Of a stretch of 64,000 nt of DNA, positions 1 through 9,418 are shown in pieces. Position numbers and translations under genes: made by a program. The notes under the pieces were generated by a model. The model saw nothing but the letters and a program-made list of their open reading frames with translations. It was not told where the DNA came from and ran no database searches. Origin of the DNA: Risungbinella massiliensis (GTDB taxonomy: Bacteria; Bacillota; Bacilli; Thermoactinomycetales; Thermoactinomycetaceae); assembly GCF_000942395.1 (NCBI RefSeq), contig NZ_LN812102.1, forward strand, positions 1,867,529 through 1,931,528. The letters run 5' to 3'. How positions within the stretch are numbered: the stretch's first letter is position 1; every line of letters begins with the position of its first letter.

Positions 1-777
1 AATAGTGGTAATCCAAAGAAACATGGAGTAGAAGCTACTCAAATATGTACATAACAAGAAAAAAAGCGCAAAACCAAGCGAGAGAGTGGAAGTAAGTCTC
101 TTATTTTGTTTAGAGGGTTTACTCAGATTGTAAGTTGAATAACTAGCTATGATTGGGATCGGGAGCCATCCTGAACCGATGGGTAAGACAATCCCGAGTG
201 GCCATAATGCACGAGTGGAAAATCCATTAACTGACTGTTCATCCTCTACTGTATGGATAAGCAGCTTTTCAAAATGTGTTCCATCCAGCCGAATGAGAAA
301 AAACTTACAAAATGAAACACCCGCAGCAATCCAAAGCCAGTCAGAAAGAGTGAAACTGGAAAAAATCGCTAGAATTGTTGGATATTCCTCTTTTAGTAAA
401 GGAATTTGGGAAAACCATTCTACAACTAACAAATGCAGCAGACCAAAAGTACCTACACTATACATAAGATCCGCAAATCTAGTTCTTGTCGTAGCCAAAA
501 GTAACGTCAATAACCAAATTCCAAAGACCTCTTCTTTTTCGAAATGAAAGGCAAAGCTACTCAGAATTAGGGAAAGGACAAAACCGCTAACTAAGCTAAT
601 CAATATCATTCGTAACATCCGAGTAAATGGAGAGAACAAAGGTCTTCCAAACTGATGCCATTCTTCCATCGTTGCACGCAGTAATAGGAAGAGTGACAAA
701 ATTAGAGCTAGATACCACAAAGGCTCTTGAAAGATATAAAACCATTCTTTTCCTACCAGGAGCAATCTGTCTATCAT
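1..777 (-). CDS. MinJ/SwrAB-like polytopic membrane protein, N-terminal part (3' end outside window)
   Basis: The frame is open from an ATG at 777 to the window edge, giving 259 codons without a stop. An AGGAG lies 11 bases upstream. The product starts MIDRLLLVGKEWFY and has several hydrophobic segments (about residues 15-32, 55-75, 85-100, 140-160 and 195-210). This matches the N-terminal membrane half of B. subtilis MinJ (YvjD/SwrAB), which links DivIVA to MinD at poles and septa and ends in a PDZ domain. The PDZ domain would lie beyond the window, so the name rests on topology and on position downstream of ftsEX-ctpB. It could be another PDZ or unrelated membrane protein. Confidence 0.6.
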   Translation of the reverse strand, partial: MIDRLLLVGKEWFYIFQEPLWYLALILSLFLLLRATMEEWHQFGRPLFSPFTRMLRMILISLVSGFVLSLILSSFAFHFEKEEVFGIWLLTLLLATTRTRFADLMYSVGTFGLLHLLVVEWFSQIPLLKEEYPTILAIFSSFTLSDWLWIAAGVSFCKFFLIRLDGTHFEKLLIHTVEDEQSVNGFSTRALWPLGIVLPIGSGWLPIPIIASYSTYNLSKPSKQNKRLTSTLSLGFALFFLLCTYLSSFYSMFLWITTI

Positions 778-793
778 GAAAGGCTTCAACTCC

Positions 794-827
794 TAAAAAA
801 TACCTCTACTTGTTAGTAGAGGTATTT
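794..827 (-). terminator. Intrinsic terminator of the ctpB transcript
   Basis: A 13-bp perfect inverted repeat (798-810 with 815-827) is followed on the minus strand by a T-run. It lies between the protease gene and the downstream membrane protein gene. Confidence 0.85.
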
Positions 828-851
828 CGACGACTTTCCTGTTTTTCCCTT

Positions 852-2312
852 TTATTTCATGTTTTTCTTGATAGTTTGAATCGCCATTTGAAGTTGTGGA
901 TCTGATTTAGGGTCTTGGATGAACTTCTCAAAAGCGTCACGTAATCGATTGGACGTTTCCAGATCCACCTCTCCCGTTGCTGGAATTCCTGCAATTTGCT
1001 GGAACGATTTCACCGCATTTAATGTCCTTCCATCAAAATAGCCATCTTTGCGACCAGGATTGTAGCCTAAAGCATCTAAAATTACTTGTAGATTTTTCAC
1101 TTGGGTCGAGTTTTCGTCTTGTCGAATTACCTTCGTTCCGACTGGTGGTGTCACGGTGTAATATTCTGGATAAGCGACTTCAATATTTGGCTTTACCCCT
1201 TTTGTTCCACCATGTTGATCGATCCATGTACCTTTTGGAGTCAGCCACTTCGCAATGGTCAACTTCAAATTACTTTGATCGGAGAAATCAATACCGCGTT
1301 GTACGGTTCCTTTTCCAAAGCTAGTCTCCCCAATTACTTGGTATCCACCAGATTCTTGGAAAGATGCTGCTAATATCTCCGAAGCACTAGCACTACCACG
1401 GTCAGTCAGAATGGTGATAGGATAAGGTTTCTTCTCCCCTTTTGCTATGTAAGTTTCCCGTTTCCCACTGCGATCTTCCGTCATCAAGATCGGTTTTTGG
1501 TTTGGTAATAATTTTTCGCCAATCTCTACTACTGCCTGCAGATAACCTCCTGGATTACCTCGAACATCGATCACAAGTCCTTTTATTTGCTGTTTCTCCA
1601 GATTCTCTAACTCTCGGAAAAAGTCAGAGGAAGTCTTTTCCCCGAATTGAGAGATCTCAATATATCCAATTTTATCTTGTAGCATCTTGGCTTCGATCGT
1701 TCGAATAGGAATTTCATCCCGTTGTACCGTGATCTGCAAAGTCTCCCCACTCTGAGGTCGATGAATCTCTAGAGTTACTTTGCTTCCTTTAGGGCCGCGA
1801 ATTTTTTTCACCGCATCTTGAATGGTTTGTCCCTCAAGAGCTTGGCCATCAACCTTGATAATTTGGTCTCCAGAACGAATACCTGACTTTTCTGCTGGAG
1901 TCCCTTTAATTGGAGAAACAACTGTGACACGTCCATTTTTTAAGGTTACTTCTGTACCGATTCCGGAAAAAGAAGATTGCAGCTCCGAGTAAAACTGTTT
2001 TGCTTCCTCTGAACTCATATATTCTGAGTAGGGGTCATTTAACGATTGGACCATCCCTTTGATCGCCCCATCTATTAGCTGCTGATCCGATACCTTATGA
2101 ATACTGCTTGTACGAATCTTATCAAATGTACTCTTTAGCTTTGCAGTGTATGATTCAAAATTGCCCTCACCACTTGAAGAGGTAACCGCACTGGTTTTCC
2201 CCAGCCAGTTGGCAAAGAAACCATTATCATCTACTAATACAGCAGTAGCCAGACTGCTGATAATTGCTGTACTAGCTAAGAGCATTCCTAGTTTTTTCCC
2301 ACGCCAACTCAT
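852..2312 (-). CDS. ctpB: S41 carboxy-terminal processing protease (CtpB type)
   Basis: 486-residue secreted or membrane-anchored serine protease. An N-terminal hydrophobic segment (about 8-27) is followed by a PDZ domain (about 105-195), the S41 peptidase core (about 210-370) and a C-terminal peptidoglycan-binding domain (about 400-465, ending near GEVDLETSNRLR). The catalytic Ser is in GSASASEIL and the general-base Lys in SFGKGTVQ. In B. subtilis the CtpB paralogue cleaves SpoIVFA during sporulation, and ctpB lies next to ftsEX as here. The ATG at 2312 is preferred over one five codons upstream because GGTGAG sits directly before it. The role in sporulation is inference; the protease class is clear. 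Confidence 0.93.
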   Translation of the reverse strand: MSWRGKKLGMLLASTAIISSLATAVLVDDNGFFANWLGKTSAVTSSSGEGNFESYTAKLKSTFDKIRTSSIHKVSDQQLIDGAIKGMVQSLNDPYSEYMSSEEAKQFYSELQSSFSGIGTEVTLKNGRVTVVSPIKGTPAEKSGIRSGDQIIKVDGQALEGQTIQDAVKKIRGPKGSKVTLEIHRPQSGETLQITVQRDEIPIRTIEAKMLQDKIGYIEISQFGEKTSSDFFRELENLEKQQIKGLVIDVRGNPGGYLQAVVEIGEKLLPNQKPILMTEDRSGKRETYIAKGEKKPYPITILTDRGSASASEILAASFQESGGYQVIGETSFGKGTVQRGIDFSDQSNLKLTIAKWLTPKGTWIDQHGGTKGVKPNIEVAYPEYYTVTPPVGTKVIRQDENSTQVKNLQVILDALGYNPGRKDGYFDGRTLNAVKSFQQIAGIPATGEVDLETSNRLRDAFEKFIQDPKSDPQLQMAIQTIKKNMK

Positions 2313-2395
2313 TTTCTCACCATCCAATTCTCTCAGGTCTACTCACATCATATGAACTATGGGACAATTTTACCCTAAGTTTTATATAAGAAAAA

Positions 2396-2424
2396 CGAAA
2401 AAGCAGAACTTCTTTTGTTCTGCT
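2396..2424 (-). terminator. Intrinsic terminator after the distal M23 peptidase gene
   Basis: AGCAGAAC (2402-2409) pairs with GTTCTGCT (2417-2424), followed on the minus strand by TTTTT. Confidence 0.85.
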
Positions 2425-2447
2425 CTTTATTTGGACACAAACAGTAT

Positions 2448-3533
2448 CTAATATCGAGGTAAAAAGATGCCTGGATCCATTGGACTCTGATTGGAGAAAG
2501 TACCTGATCGAAGTTCAAAATGGAGATGATGCCCTGATGAGTCTCCTAACGTATTTACCCTGCCTACTATATCGCCTTGTTTCACTTCTTGACCTGGTCG
2601 CACCGCAATCTGCCTTGGATGGCTATGAGCATAACGACTAAAAATCGATTTTCCTTTGTATTCACCATGATAGATTGTAACAAGCCAATAGTAACCAGAG
2701 GCACTCCTACTCTCTACCACCACTCCATCTGCTACGGAATAATAGGGAGTGTTGTAAGGAGCCGGATAATCAAATCCTAAGTGGTTAGGACGCCTCGGTA
2801 TTCTATAGCCTGAGATCATTACTACATTAAGTGGTTTCTTCATCGTACTTTTAAACGGAAATGAAAGCTGTCCTTTTCGAAATAAAGCCTTATTTAAAAT
2901 AATAATCTCATCTTGATACTGATTTACCAGTTTCTCGATATCTGCCAATGCTTTTTTGTCATTGCCTTTCTTTGCTTTGATCTCATCTATGGCTTTATTT
3001 GTAATCTCGATCTCTTTTAACTGATTATCTTGAAGCAGTTTGATTTGGTCTACCTTCTCTTTCACTGCTTTCGTTGCATTCCTATGTTCTTTTAAAGTGT
3101 CCGCATCTTTTATCGCAATTAGCCTTATAAAATCGATATTCTGAAAGAACTCCTTCATATCTTTTGCACTTAGTAGTTGAGATATATACCCATATTTGCC
3201 AAAAGTATAATACTTGCTCATCAACTTATTATACTTTTCTTGAGAGACCCGTTGTCTATCTTCTGCCTCACGTAACTCTACCTCTGTTTGATCTACTTCC
3301 ACTTGCAAGTCTTTCATTTTTTTCTCCGCTATGATGATTTTATCCGTCTGTTCTTTTAGCGAATTATCTAGTTTATTAATCTGATCAAGCACTCCTTGTT
3401 TTTTCTCCAATGCTTCCTTGATCTCTGGAATCTGCTCCGAACCTTTAGCAGCGTTCGTTTGCAAGGAAGATGTCAAAAGCAGACCAGCCAAGGCTACTGT
3501 ATGTAAGACGATCTTATAAGTGTTACTCTTCAT
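2448..3533 (-). CDS. EnvC-like murein hydrolase/activator, M23 family (tandem copy 1)
   Basis: 361 residues: signal peptide (about 1-29, ending TNAAKG), long coiled coil (about 30-215) and C-terminal LytM/M23 domain. The metal-site motifs are present: HLGFD, YAH and HHLHFE. The coiled-coil-plus-LytM layout is that of EnvC and of FtsEX-controlled wall hydrolases. It is one of three paralogues downstream of ftsEX, but unlike the other two it is set apart by a 428-base gap and has its own terminator, so it is probably transcribed separately. The loop in the LytM core (RRPNH) differs from the GRMHEG form of its sisters. The ATG at 3533 is chosen over a GTG four codons upstream because AAGGAG lies upstream of it. 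Confidence 0.88.
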   Translation of the reverse strand: MKSNTYKIVLHTVALAGLLLTSSLQTNAAKGSEQIPEIKEALEKKQGVLDQINKLDNSLKEQTDKIIIAEKKMKDLQVEVDQTEVELREAEDRQRVSQEKYNKLMSKYYTFGKYGYISQLLSAKDMKEFFQNIDFIRLIAIKDADTLKEHRNATKAVKEKVDQIKLLQDNQLKEIEITNKAIDEIKAKKGNDKKALADIEKLVNQYQDEIIILNKALFRKGQLSFPFKSTMKKPLNVVMISGYRIPRRPNHLGFDYPAPYNTPYYSVADGVVVESRSASGYYWLVTIYHGEYKGKSIFSRYAHSHPRQIAVRPGQEVKQGDIVGRVNTLGDSSGHHLHFELRSGTFSNQSPMDPGIFLPRY

Positions 3534-3907
3534 TTGGGTGAACACTCCTTATTCACTTCAGATAATACGTTTGACCTTTGTTAATCGCATGCTCTGTTTA
3601 CTAGTTAGAAAAACCTATGAATTTAAACTGTGTATAATCTTTTAATATAGTAGACCCGTTGTAAATTTATCTTGAGGAATCTACCTATTTTTCTATGTTC
3701 ATACTCATCTCAAACGGGGGAAAACTCAGTTTTAACGATTGCTTTAACTTAACTTCTTCTTTTAGATCCTGCTAACAATGATAGGGTTTCTCTATTATGT
3801 GAATATTTTAGGTCTTTCCCAACATTTCCGCAGTTATTATCACTCTTCCTCTTAGATATGTTTTTTCCTTTCTTTTCTCGAAGAATAGAAGCTACTTAGC
3901 CCTCATA
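3534..3907. other. Long AT-rich gap between M23 paralogues; presumed leader of copy 1
   Basis: About 370 bases with no supported gene. Read on the minus strand it must hold the promoter of the distal M23 gene. I looked for a c-di-AMP (ydaO) aptamer, common upstream of wall-hydrolase genes, and did not find its conserved core. No clear -35/-10 pair stands out. Confidence 0.4.
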
Positions 3908-3950
3908 CAACAAAGAAGAGTAAGGATTGAATCCCTACTCTTCTTTGTTG
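3908..3950 (-). terminator. Perfect 15-bp stem-loop after M23 copy 2
   Basis: CAACAAAGAAGAGTA (3908-3922) pairs exactly with TACTCTTCTTTGTTG (3936-3950). The downstream tail is not T-rich, so termination is likely rather than certain. It ends the ftsE-ftsX-M23-M23 unit. Confidence 0.6.
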
Positions 3951-3961
3951 GTTAGTCCATA

Positions 3962-5047
3962 TTATTTTTTGTTAATCCACAAAGCTGGGTTTTGTGCAGG
4001 TGGTTTAGAACCAGTTCCATAGCGAACTTCAAAGTGCAAATGCGGTCCAGTAGAACGACCATTGTTCCCTACTTTGGAGATCACTTGATTTTTCTTTACT
4101 TCCTCTCCAACCCGAACCATTACTTGATTTTTATAACTATGTCCATAACGGGTATAAACGTCTTTGCCATTTAATTTTCCATGGTAAATTGTAATCAACC
4201 AACCATAACCACTCGCTACCCGACTCTCTACTACCACACCATCCGCAGCAGCACGATATTGGGTTCCAACCGGTGCAGCAAAGTCATTTCCTTCATGCAT
4301 TCTTCCCCAACGAATACCAAAAGTGGAGTTCATCGCAGCATCAATTGGTTTGGCAATTGGTCCTTTATAAGTAAAGGATAGTCGTCCACTACTAATGAGA
4401 TCACGGTTAATATCAATAATCTCATCTTCATAATCCTCTACGATTTCATCGAGTTTACCAAGCTCTGACTCATCTTTCTTTTTCGCATCAATAATCTTTT
4501 GGAATGCCTCTTGTGTTTTGGTGGCTTCTTCTTGTTGCTTATTTTGTAGATCGTCTAATCTTTTTAGATTATCTTGTACTACTTTGGTTGCCTTCTTGTG
4601 CTCTCTTAAAATCTCGGAATCCTTGAGCCCAGCAAGACGGATCAATTCGACACGTCGGAAAAAGTCACCCAAATCTTTTGCTTGCAGGAGATTGGATAGA
4701 TATCCAATCTCATTGTTCTGATAGAACGTTATCATCTTCGTATTGTATATACCTTGATAAAAAGCTTGTTTATCTTCTGCTTCTTTTAGTTTGACTTCCT
4801 CTTTTTTTACATCTTGTTGGATTAGCTCAATTTGTTCCTCCGACTTTTTAATCTGATCGGTAAATTCTTTTAATGACTTATCTTTTGCTGCAATCTCATC
4901 CAACAAAGAAGACTTCTTTTCATTGATTTCTTCCAGTTCTTTAATCTTATCTGAACCTTTGGCAGCATCTACTGCAACGGCAGGGAGCAAGCTAGCGAGC
5001 GTCAGGGAAGTGATGATAGTCCAATGAACTAGTTGTTTTTTCTTCAT
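3962..5047 (-). CDS. EnvC-like murein hydrolase/activator, M23 family (tandem copy 2)
   Basis: 361 residues: signal peptide (about 1-28, cut near VDAAKG), coiled coil (about 30-220) and LytM domain with intact metal ligands (RMHEGNDF, RYGHS, GPHLHFE). It could cleave peptidoglycan itself or activate an amidase. It is 39 bases downstream of copy 3 in the ftsEX operon, so the FtsEX complex is its likely regulator. N-terminal and coiled-coil sequence resemble copy 1 closely (both AAKGS then KIKELEE/QIPEIKE), suggesting a recent duplication. The ATG at 5047 has GGAGG 13 bases upstream, a rather long spacing. Confidence 0.88.
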   Translation of the reverse strand: MKKKQLVHWTIITSLTLASLLPAVAVDAAKGSDKIKELEEINEKKSSLLDEIAAKDKSLKEFTDQIKKSEEQIELIQQDVKKEEVKLKEAEDKQAFYQGIYNTKMITFYQNNEIGYLSNLLQAKDLGDFFRRVELIRLAGLKDSEILREHKKATKVVQDNLKRLDDLQNKQQEEATKTQEAFQKIIDAKKKDESELGKLDEIVEDYEDEIIDINRDLISSGRLSFTYKGPIAKPIDAAMNSTFGIRWGRMHEGNDFAAPVGTQYRAAADGVVVESRVASGYGWLITIYHGKLNGKDVYTRYGHSYKNQVMVRVGEEVKKNQVISKVGNNGRSTGPHLHFEVRYGTGSKPPAQNPALWINKK

Positions 5048-5086
5048 CTGTCACAAATAGCCTCCGTCTCTTGAACTTTCATGACC

Positions 5087-6151
5087 CTATCTCCGGACAT
5101 AATGAGCCGGATTGACATTGGTTCCATTTTTCATAATCTCAAAATGCAAGTGAGGACCTGAAGATCGACCGTTATTTCCTACAGAAGCAATTACTTGCCC
5201 TTTGGAAACTTTTTGTCCTGTTTTTACTCGAATCGTACTAGAGTACATATGGGCATACAGACTAGAGAAACCATTCCCATGCGAAATGATGATATACATC
5301 CCATATCCATTTGGATCAGATTTGATTAGAGATATTACACCGCTATCAGAAGCATAAATTGGTTTTCCTAAAATGCCGCTACCAGCGATATCAATTCCTT
5401 CATGCATTCTTCCATTTCGATAACCATAAGGAGAGCTGATCGATCCACCAGATGTTGGCCACATAAACTGACCAGATGCCTTATAGTCTCCACGATGATT
5501 TCCAGCAGCTAAAAGGTCTTCTTTTGATTTTCTAATGGACTCCTCTGTTGCTTCTTCCTGGTCTTCTAGCTTTTCTAGATCGGCTTTTACCTTGTTATAC
5601 TCCGCTTCCATCGCTTTGTGTTTATTTTGAGCGTCTGTCAGCAGAGGTTTCATCTCATCGATCTCTTTTTGCTGTACAGCTCGATCAGACTCTAGTGTCT
5701 GCTTTGTTTTTAATACTTCTTTTACTGCATAGTTATCGGTCAATACATTTAATCGTACGTAATCGAGTTTGTTAAAAAAGTCCTGGAAATCTTTCGCATC
5801 CATTAAATATCGAAGATATCCAACACTACCATTGGTATAGATATCTACCAATTTTCCGTTCATGACTTCTTTTTTCTTTTTTAACTCTTCTTCTTTCTGA
5901 ACGATCCCTACATTCATTCGATCGATGCTCTCTTGACGCTCTCGAACTTTTTTATCGATCTCCATGAGTTCTGCTTTTGATTTCGTAAAATTAGGTTGTA
6001 GTTTTTCTAGCTCACTTTTCTTCTCTTTTTCCTGCTTTTGAATATCTTTTAGCTTCTGCTCTTCTTTGGTTAATGCATAAACAGGCTTGGTTACCATAGG
6101 GGTAGCTACGAGAGCGGCTGTAAGTGTCAACGTAATGAAATATTTACGCAT
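5087..6151 (-). CDS. EnvC-like murein hydrolase/activator, M23 family (tandem copy 3)
   Basis: 354 residues: signal peptide (about 1-26, ending PVYALT), coiled coil (about 28-215) and LytM domain with RMHEGID, LYAHM and GPHLHFE. It lies 27 bases after ftsX and so is the primary candidate for the effector that FtsEX controls across the membrane. This is the role of EnvC in E. coli, PcsB in streptococci and CwlO in B. subtilis. Start ATG with AAAGGAG upstream. It is more diverged from copies 1 and 2 than they are from each other. Confidence 0.9.
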   Translation of the reverse strand: MRKYFITLTLTAALVATPMVTKPVYALTKEEQKLKDIQKQEKEKKSELEKLQPNFTKSKAELMEIDKKVRERQESIDRMNVGIVQKEEELKKKKEVMNGKLVDIYTNGSVGYLRYLMDAKDFQDFFNKLDYVRLNVLTDNYAVKEVLKTKQTLESDRAVQQKEIDEMKPLLTDAQNKHKAMEAEYNKVKADLEKLEDQEEATEESIRKSKEDLLAAGNHRGDYKASGQFMWPTSGGSISSPYGYRNGRMHEGIDIAGSGILGKPIYASDSGVISLIKSDPNGYGMYIIISHGNGFSSLYAHMYSSTIRVKTGQKVSKGQVIASVGNNGRSSGPHLHFEIMKNGTNVNPAHYVRR

Positions 6152-6178
6152 CTGGAGCTCCTTTCCTGTTAACCCTTT

Positions 6179-7078
6179 TTAGACTTTTAAGAATCGACGA
6201 ACCGATAGAATCGAACCGACAATTCCGATGGTAGCGCCTAGTAACAACATACTGGCGATTAGGTAGATGCTAAGTGTTCCTACATCCATCATAGGAAGAA
6301 TAGAAATCGCTTGTCCTTCATTTAATAGATTATAGACAGCTTGGTAGCCGATTAGGAGTATTCCCATTGGGAAGATCGCTCCTGTGAATCCAATAAATGC
6401 ACCTTCGATAAAGAATGGCCAACGAATAAACCAGTTACTTGCTCCCACGAGTCGCATCACTTCGATCTCTCGACGTCGAGCAATAATCGTCAATTTAATC
6501 GTATTGGAGATTAAGAAAGACGAGAGAATCGCGAATACTAGACCAAAAATCAAGATAATATTATTCGCCATACCAGAGAAAGAGAAGAAAGCTTGTTGTA
6601 CGAGACCTGGTTTTGCCTCCATTACTCCATCCATTTTCGCAATCTCATCGGTAAGAGCATCCATATCTTTTACATCTTTCGGAAGCACCTTAATCAAATC
6701 AGGTAGTGGATTGTTATCACCAGCCTGTAAATCTTGTACAAATTCATCATCACCGAAAGAGCTTTTGAACTCTTGAATTCCTTTTTCTTTTGGAACAAAT
6801 TCGACTGAATCTGCTTGAGCCTTATCCAGTTTTTTAATCTCTTCGGTCAATGCTTGTTGTTTTTCTTGTGGTAAATCTGGTTTTAATGCCACTCGAATGG
6901 ACAAACTACTATCAATCGCTTTGGTCAGATAGCTGAGGTTAAAAGCGAAGATCATAAAAACCCCGAACATCAGAAGGGTTACTGCCACTGTTCCAATAGA
7001 AGCAAAACTCATCCAAGAATTTTTGACAACTCCACGATATGCTTCTCTCAAATGCCGTAACATTGTCTCAATCTTCAT
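6179..7078 (-). CDS. ftsX: Cell-division ABC transporter permease FtsX
   Basis: 299-residue type VII ABC membrane subunit: cytoplasmic N-terminus, TM1 (about 20-45), large extracellular loop (about 50-165) and three further TM segments (about 172-195, 218-245, 265-290). RRREIEVMRLVGAS is the typical FtsX loop before TM3. FtsEX uses ATP hydrolysis to switch on wall hydrolases outside the cell. The gene overlaps the end of ftsE by 11 bases. The ATG at 7078 is preferred to a GTG four codons upstream because AGAGGTG is correctly spaced from it. Confidence 0.95.
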   Translation of the reverse strand: MKIETMLRHLREAYRGVVKNSWMSFASIGTVAVTLLMFGVFMIFAFNLSYLTKAIDSSLSIRVALKPDLPQEKQQALTEEIKKLDKAQADSVEFVPKEKGIQEFKSSFGDDEFVQDLQAGDNNPLPDLIKVLPKDVKDMDALTDEIAKMDGVMEAKPGLVQQAFFSFSGMANNIILIFGLVFAILSSFLISNTIKLTIIARRREIEVMRLVGASNWFIRWPFFIEGAFIGFTGAIFPMGILLIGYQAVYNLLNEGQAISILPMMDVGTLSIYLIASMLLLGATIGIVGSILSVRRFLKV

Positions 7079-7754
7079 AACCGTACTCACCTCTTAGCTC
7101 ATCACGTACAACTATGCCTTGTTCAATTGCAATGACACGCTGACGCATGGTATTTACAATCTCTTTGTTGTGCGTTGCCATTACAACAGTTGTCCCGCGT
7201 TTGTTGATCTCTTCTAGGAGATACATAACGTCCCATGAGTTCTCTGGGTCTAAGTTCCCAGTAGGCTCATCGGCAATGATGAAGCTGGGATTGTTGACGA
7301 TCGCTCTAGCAATGGAGACACGTTGTTGCTCTCCACCAGACAATTGGGAAGGGAGCGCATTCATACGATGTGTTAGCCCAACCAAATCTAATACTTCTTC
7401 TACACGAGAGCGAATTGCACGCTTTGGAGTTTCTACAGCTTCCATCGCAAAAGCAACATTTTCAAAAGCGGTCATATGCGGGAGTAACTTATAATCTTGG
7501 AATACTACTCCAATTTTGCGGCGTACATATGGAATCTTCCAATCCCGTACCCGTTTTACATTGACACCATTAATTAAAACGATACCCGATGTTGGCTTTT
7601 CTTCGCGGTACATCAATTTAATAAAAGAACTTTTCCCAGCTCCAGATGGACCTACGACATATACGAATTCACCTTGGTCAATTTTGACTTCAATTCCTCG
7701 CAAGGCTTCAATCCCGTTGTCATAGACTTTCCAGACGTCGTGCATCTCGATCAT
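7068..7754 (-). CDS. ftsE: Cell-division ABC ATPase FtsE
   Basis: 228 residues, the usual family length. Walker A is GPSGAGKSS, the signature motif LSGGEQQR and Walker B FIIADEPTG. It is the cytoplasmic ATPase of FtsEX and is first in the operon ftsE-ftsX-M23 copy 3-M23 copy 2, on the minus strand. Start ATG with AAGGTGA upstream. Confidence 0.97.
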   Translation of the reverse strand: MIEMHDVWKVYDNGIEALRGIEVKIDQGEFVYVVGPSGAGKSSFIKLMYREEKPTSGIVLINGVNVKRVRDWKIPYVRRKIGVVFQDYKLLPHMTAFENVAFAMEAVETPKRAIRSRVEEVLDLVGLTHRMNALPSQLSGGEQQRVSIARAIVNNPSFIIADEPTGNLDPENSWDVMYLLEEINKRGTTVVMATHNKEIVNTMRQRVIAIEQGIVVRDELRGEYGYED

Positions 7755-7970
7755 CTAAGTCACCTTCTTTGCATTGAATTGTCTTAAATTCTCATATCAT
7801 TCGATAATATGTAGTTGTTCCCTCTGTTTTTCACAATTGCTAAGAATACAAACAGGATCCTCTAAAAAGAATTTCCGATCCCAAATCTTGTTTTACATTA
7901 TAACACCCACAAAAAGTATACAAGACCCTTCTATAGGCGAATTCACTATATATTCATACAACCATGCCAA

Positions 7971-8004
7971 AAATCCTCGGCTTTTCTAATCATAGCCGAG
8001 GATT
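7971..8004 (-). terminator. Intrinsic terminator of argGH
   Basis: AATCCTCGGCT pairs with AGCCGAGGATT, followed on the minus strand by TTTT. It lies 14 bases beyond argH. Confidence 0.9.
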
Positions 8005-8017
8005 CATTATAACAGCT

Positions 8018-9418
8018 CTAGAAATCATTGGAAAGCCATAATTTGGTAGTTTCTAGGCGTCTTCTCTTGGCTTCTATCGCAGCTTTTACTGTCTTTTTTG
8101 CTGTTCCACCAATACATTCTCTCGCCTCTACCATAGCTTCCACTGTTAGTTGCTCTAGTACATCGTCCTCCAACAAAGGGTGGAACTCCTGTAACTCCTC
8201 AAGAGTTAACTCAACCAAACTTTTCCCGTTCTCCAAACCATAACGAACTAAGTTCCCAGCCACATGATGTGCTTGTCGGAAAGGAACTCCTTTCTTGGTC
8301 AAATAATCCGCCAGATCGGTGGCACCAATATATGGGTCATTGGCTGCTGCATACATTTTGGCTTTGTTACATCTCATACTCTCAATCAGTGGAGACATGA
8401 TGCTAAGCACATCTCGAACCGTAGTAAATGTGTCAAATAGTGCTTCCTTATCCTCTTGCATATCCTTGTTATACGTGAGTGGAAGCCCCTTTAACATCGC
8501 GAATAACCCCATTAAATGCCCAATTACTCTTCCAGATTTGCCTCGAACTAGCTCTGGTACATCGGGATTTTTCTTTTGCGGCATCATACTGCTACCGGTA
8601 CAAAATGCATCATCCAATTCTACAAATTGGAACTCTTGGCTAGACCACAAAATAAGCTCTTCTGCGAGTCGTGATAGATGTATCATAACCAAGGAGCAAT
8701 TAGAGAGAAATTCCCATACATAATCCCGGTCGCTCACAGCATCCATGCTATTGTCGTATAGATCGTGAAAGCCAAGACTATGGGAGACTGCCAATCGATC
8801 AATTGGAAAAGATGTTCCACTAATCGCTCCAGCCCCCAACGGACAGAGATCCGCACGTTGATAACTTTCTTGGAAACGCTGACTATCACGCTCTAACATA
8901 TTGGCATAGGCTAATAGATGATGAGAGAAACGGACAGGTTGGGCACGTTGAAGATGGGTATATCCTGGTAGAATCAGATCCATCTCCTGCTCCGCTTTGT
9001 GGAGCATTACTTCCCACAACTCGGTCAGTTTGGTCACTATCTCATGAGTAGCAGACCGTACAAAGAGATGTAGATCTAGACTTGTCTGGTCATTTCGAGA
9101 TCTAGCAGTATGCAGCTTTCCTGCTAGATCTCCAATCTCCTCATGAAGTAGTTGTTCCACACACATATGGATATCTTCCATCTCGATGGTCCACTTCACT
9201 TCACCTTTTTCAAACTTCTCTGCTACTCGGTGAAGACCTTCAATCAATATCTCACACTCATGAGAAGGGAGAATTCCGCTCTCTCCTAGCATGGTGACAT
9301 GAGCAATACTCCCTTTGATATCTTCCTTCCATAAAATATGATCAAACGGAATGGATGCTTGAAATCTATCCACTAATGGTTGTGTCTGTTTGGTAAAGCG
9401 CCCGCTCCACAGCTTCAT
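8018..9418 (-). CDS. argH: Argininosuccinate lyase
   Basis: 466 residues. It catalyses the last step of arginine synthesis, argininosuccinate to arginine and fumarate. The fumarase/aspartase superfamily signature is at [12 protein letters not shown], with other conserved blocks at HTARSRNDQ and [10 protein letters not shown]. The start ATG at 9418 lies inside argG, giving a 53-base overlap; its own GAGGTGG site, 6 bases upstream, is also inside argG. Translation is probably coupled to argG. Confidence 0.96.
   Translation of the reverse strand: MKLWSGRFTKQTQPLVDRFQASIPFDHILWKEDIKGSIAHVTMLGESGILPSHECEILIEGLHRVAEKFEKGEVKWTIEMEDIHMCVEQLLHEEIGDLAGKLHTARSRNDQTSLDLHLFVRSATHEIVTKLTELWEVMLHKAEQEMDLILPGYTHLQRAQPVRFSHHLLAYANMLERDSQRFQESYQRADLCPLGAGAISGTSFPIDRLAVSHSLGFHDLYDNSMDAVSDRDYVWEFLSNCSLVMIHLSRLAEELILWSSQEFQFVELDDAFCTGSSMMPQKKNPDVPELVRGKSGRVIGHLMGLFAMLKGLPLTYNKDMQEDKEALFDTFTTVRDVLSIMSPLIESMRCNKAKMYAAANDPYIGATDLADYLTKKGVPFRQAHHVAGNLVRYGLENGKSLVELTLEELQEFHPLLEDDVLEQLTVEAMVEARECIGGTAKKTVKAAIEAKRRRLETTKLWLSNDF

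Noticed and set aside
149-547. Open frame of 132 codons on the plus strand
   Set aside because: It lies opposite the well-supported membrane protein frame on the minus strand and has no ribosome site or family resemblance.
3534-3907. Possible c-di-AMP (ydaO) riboswitch before M23 copy 1
   Set aside because: The conserved pseudosymmetric core of that class is not visible.
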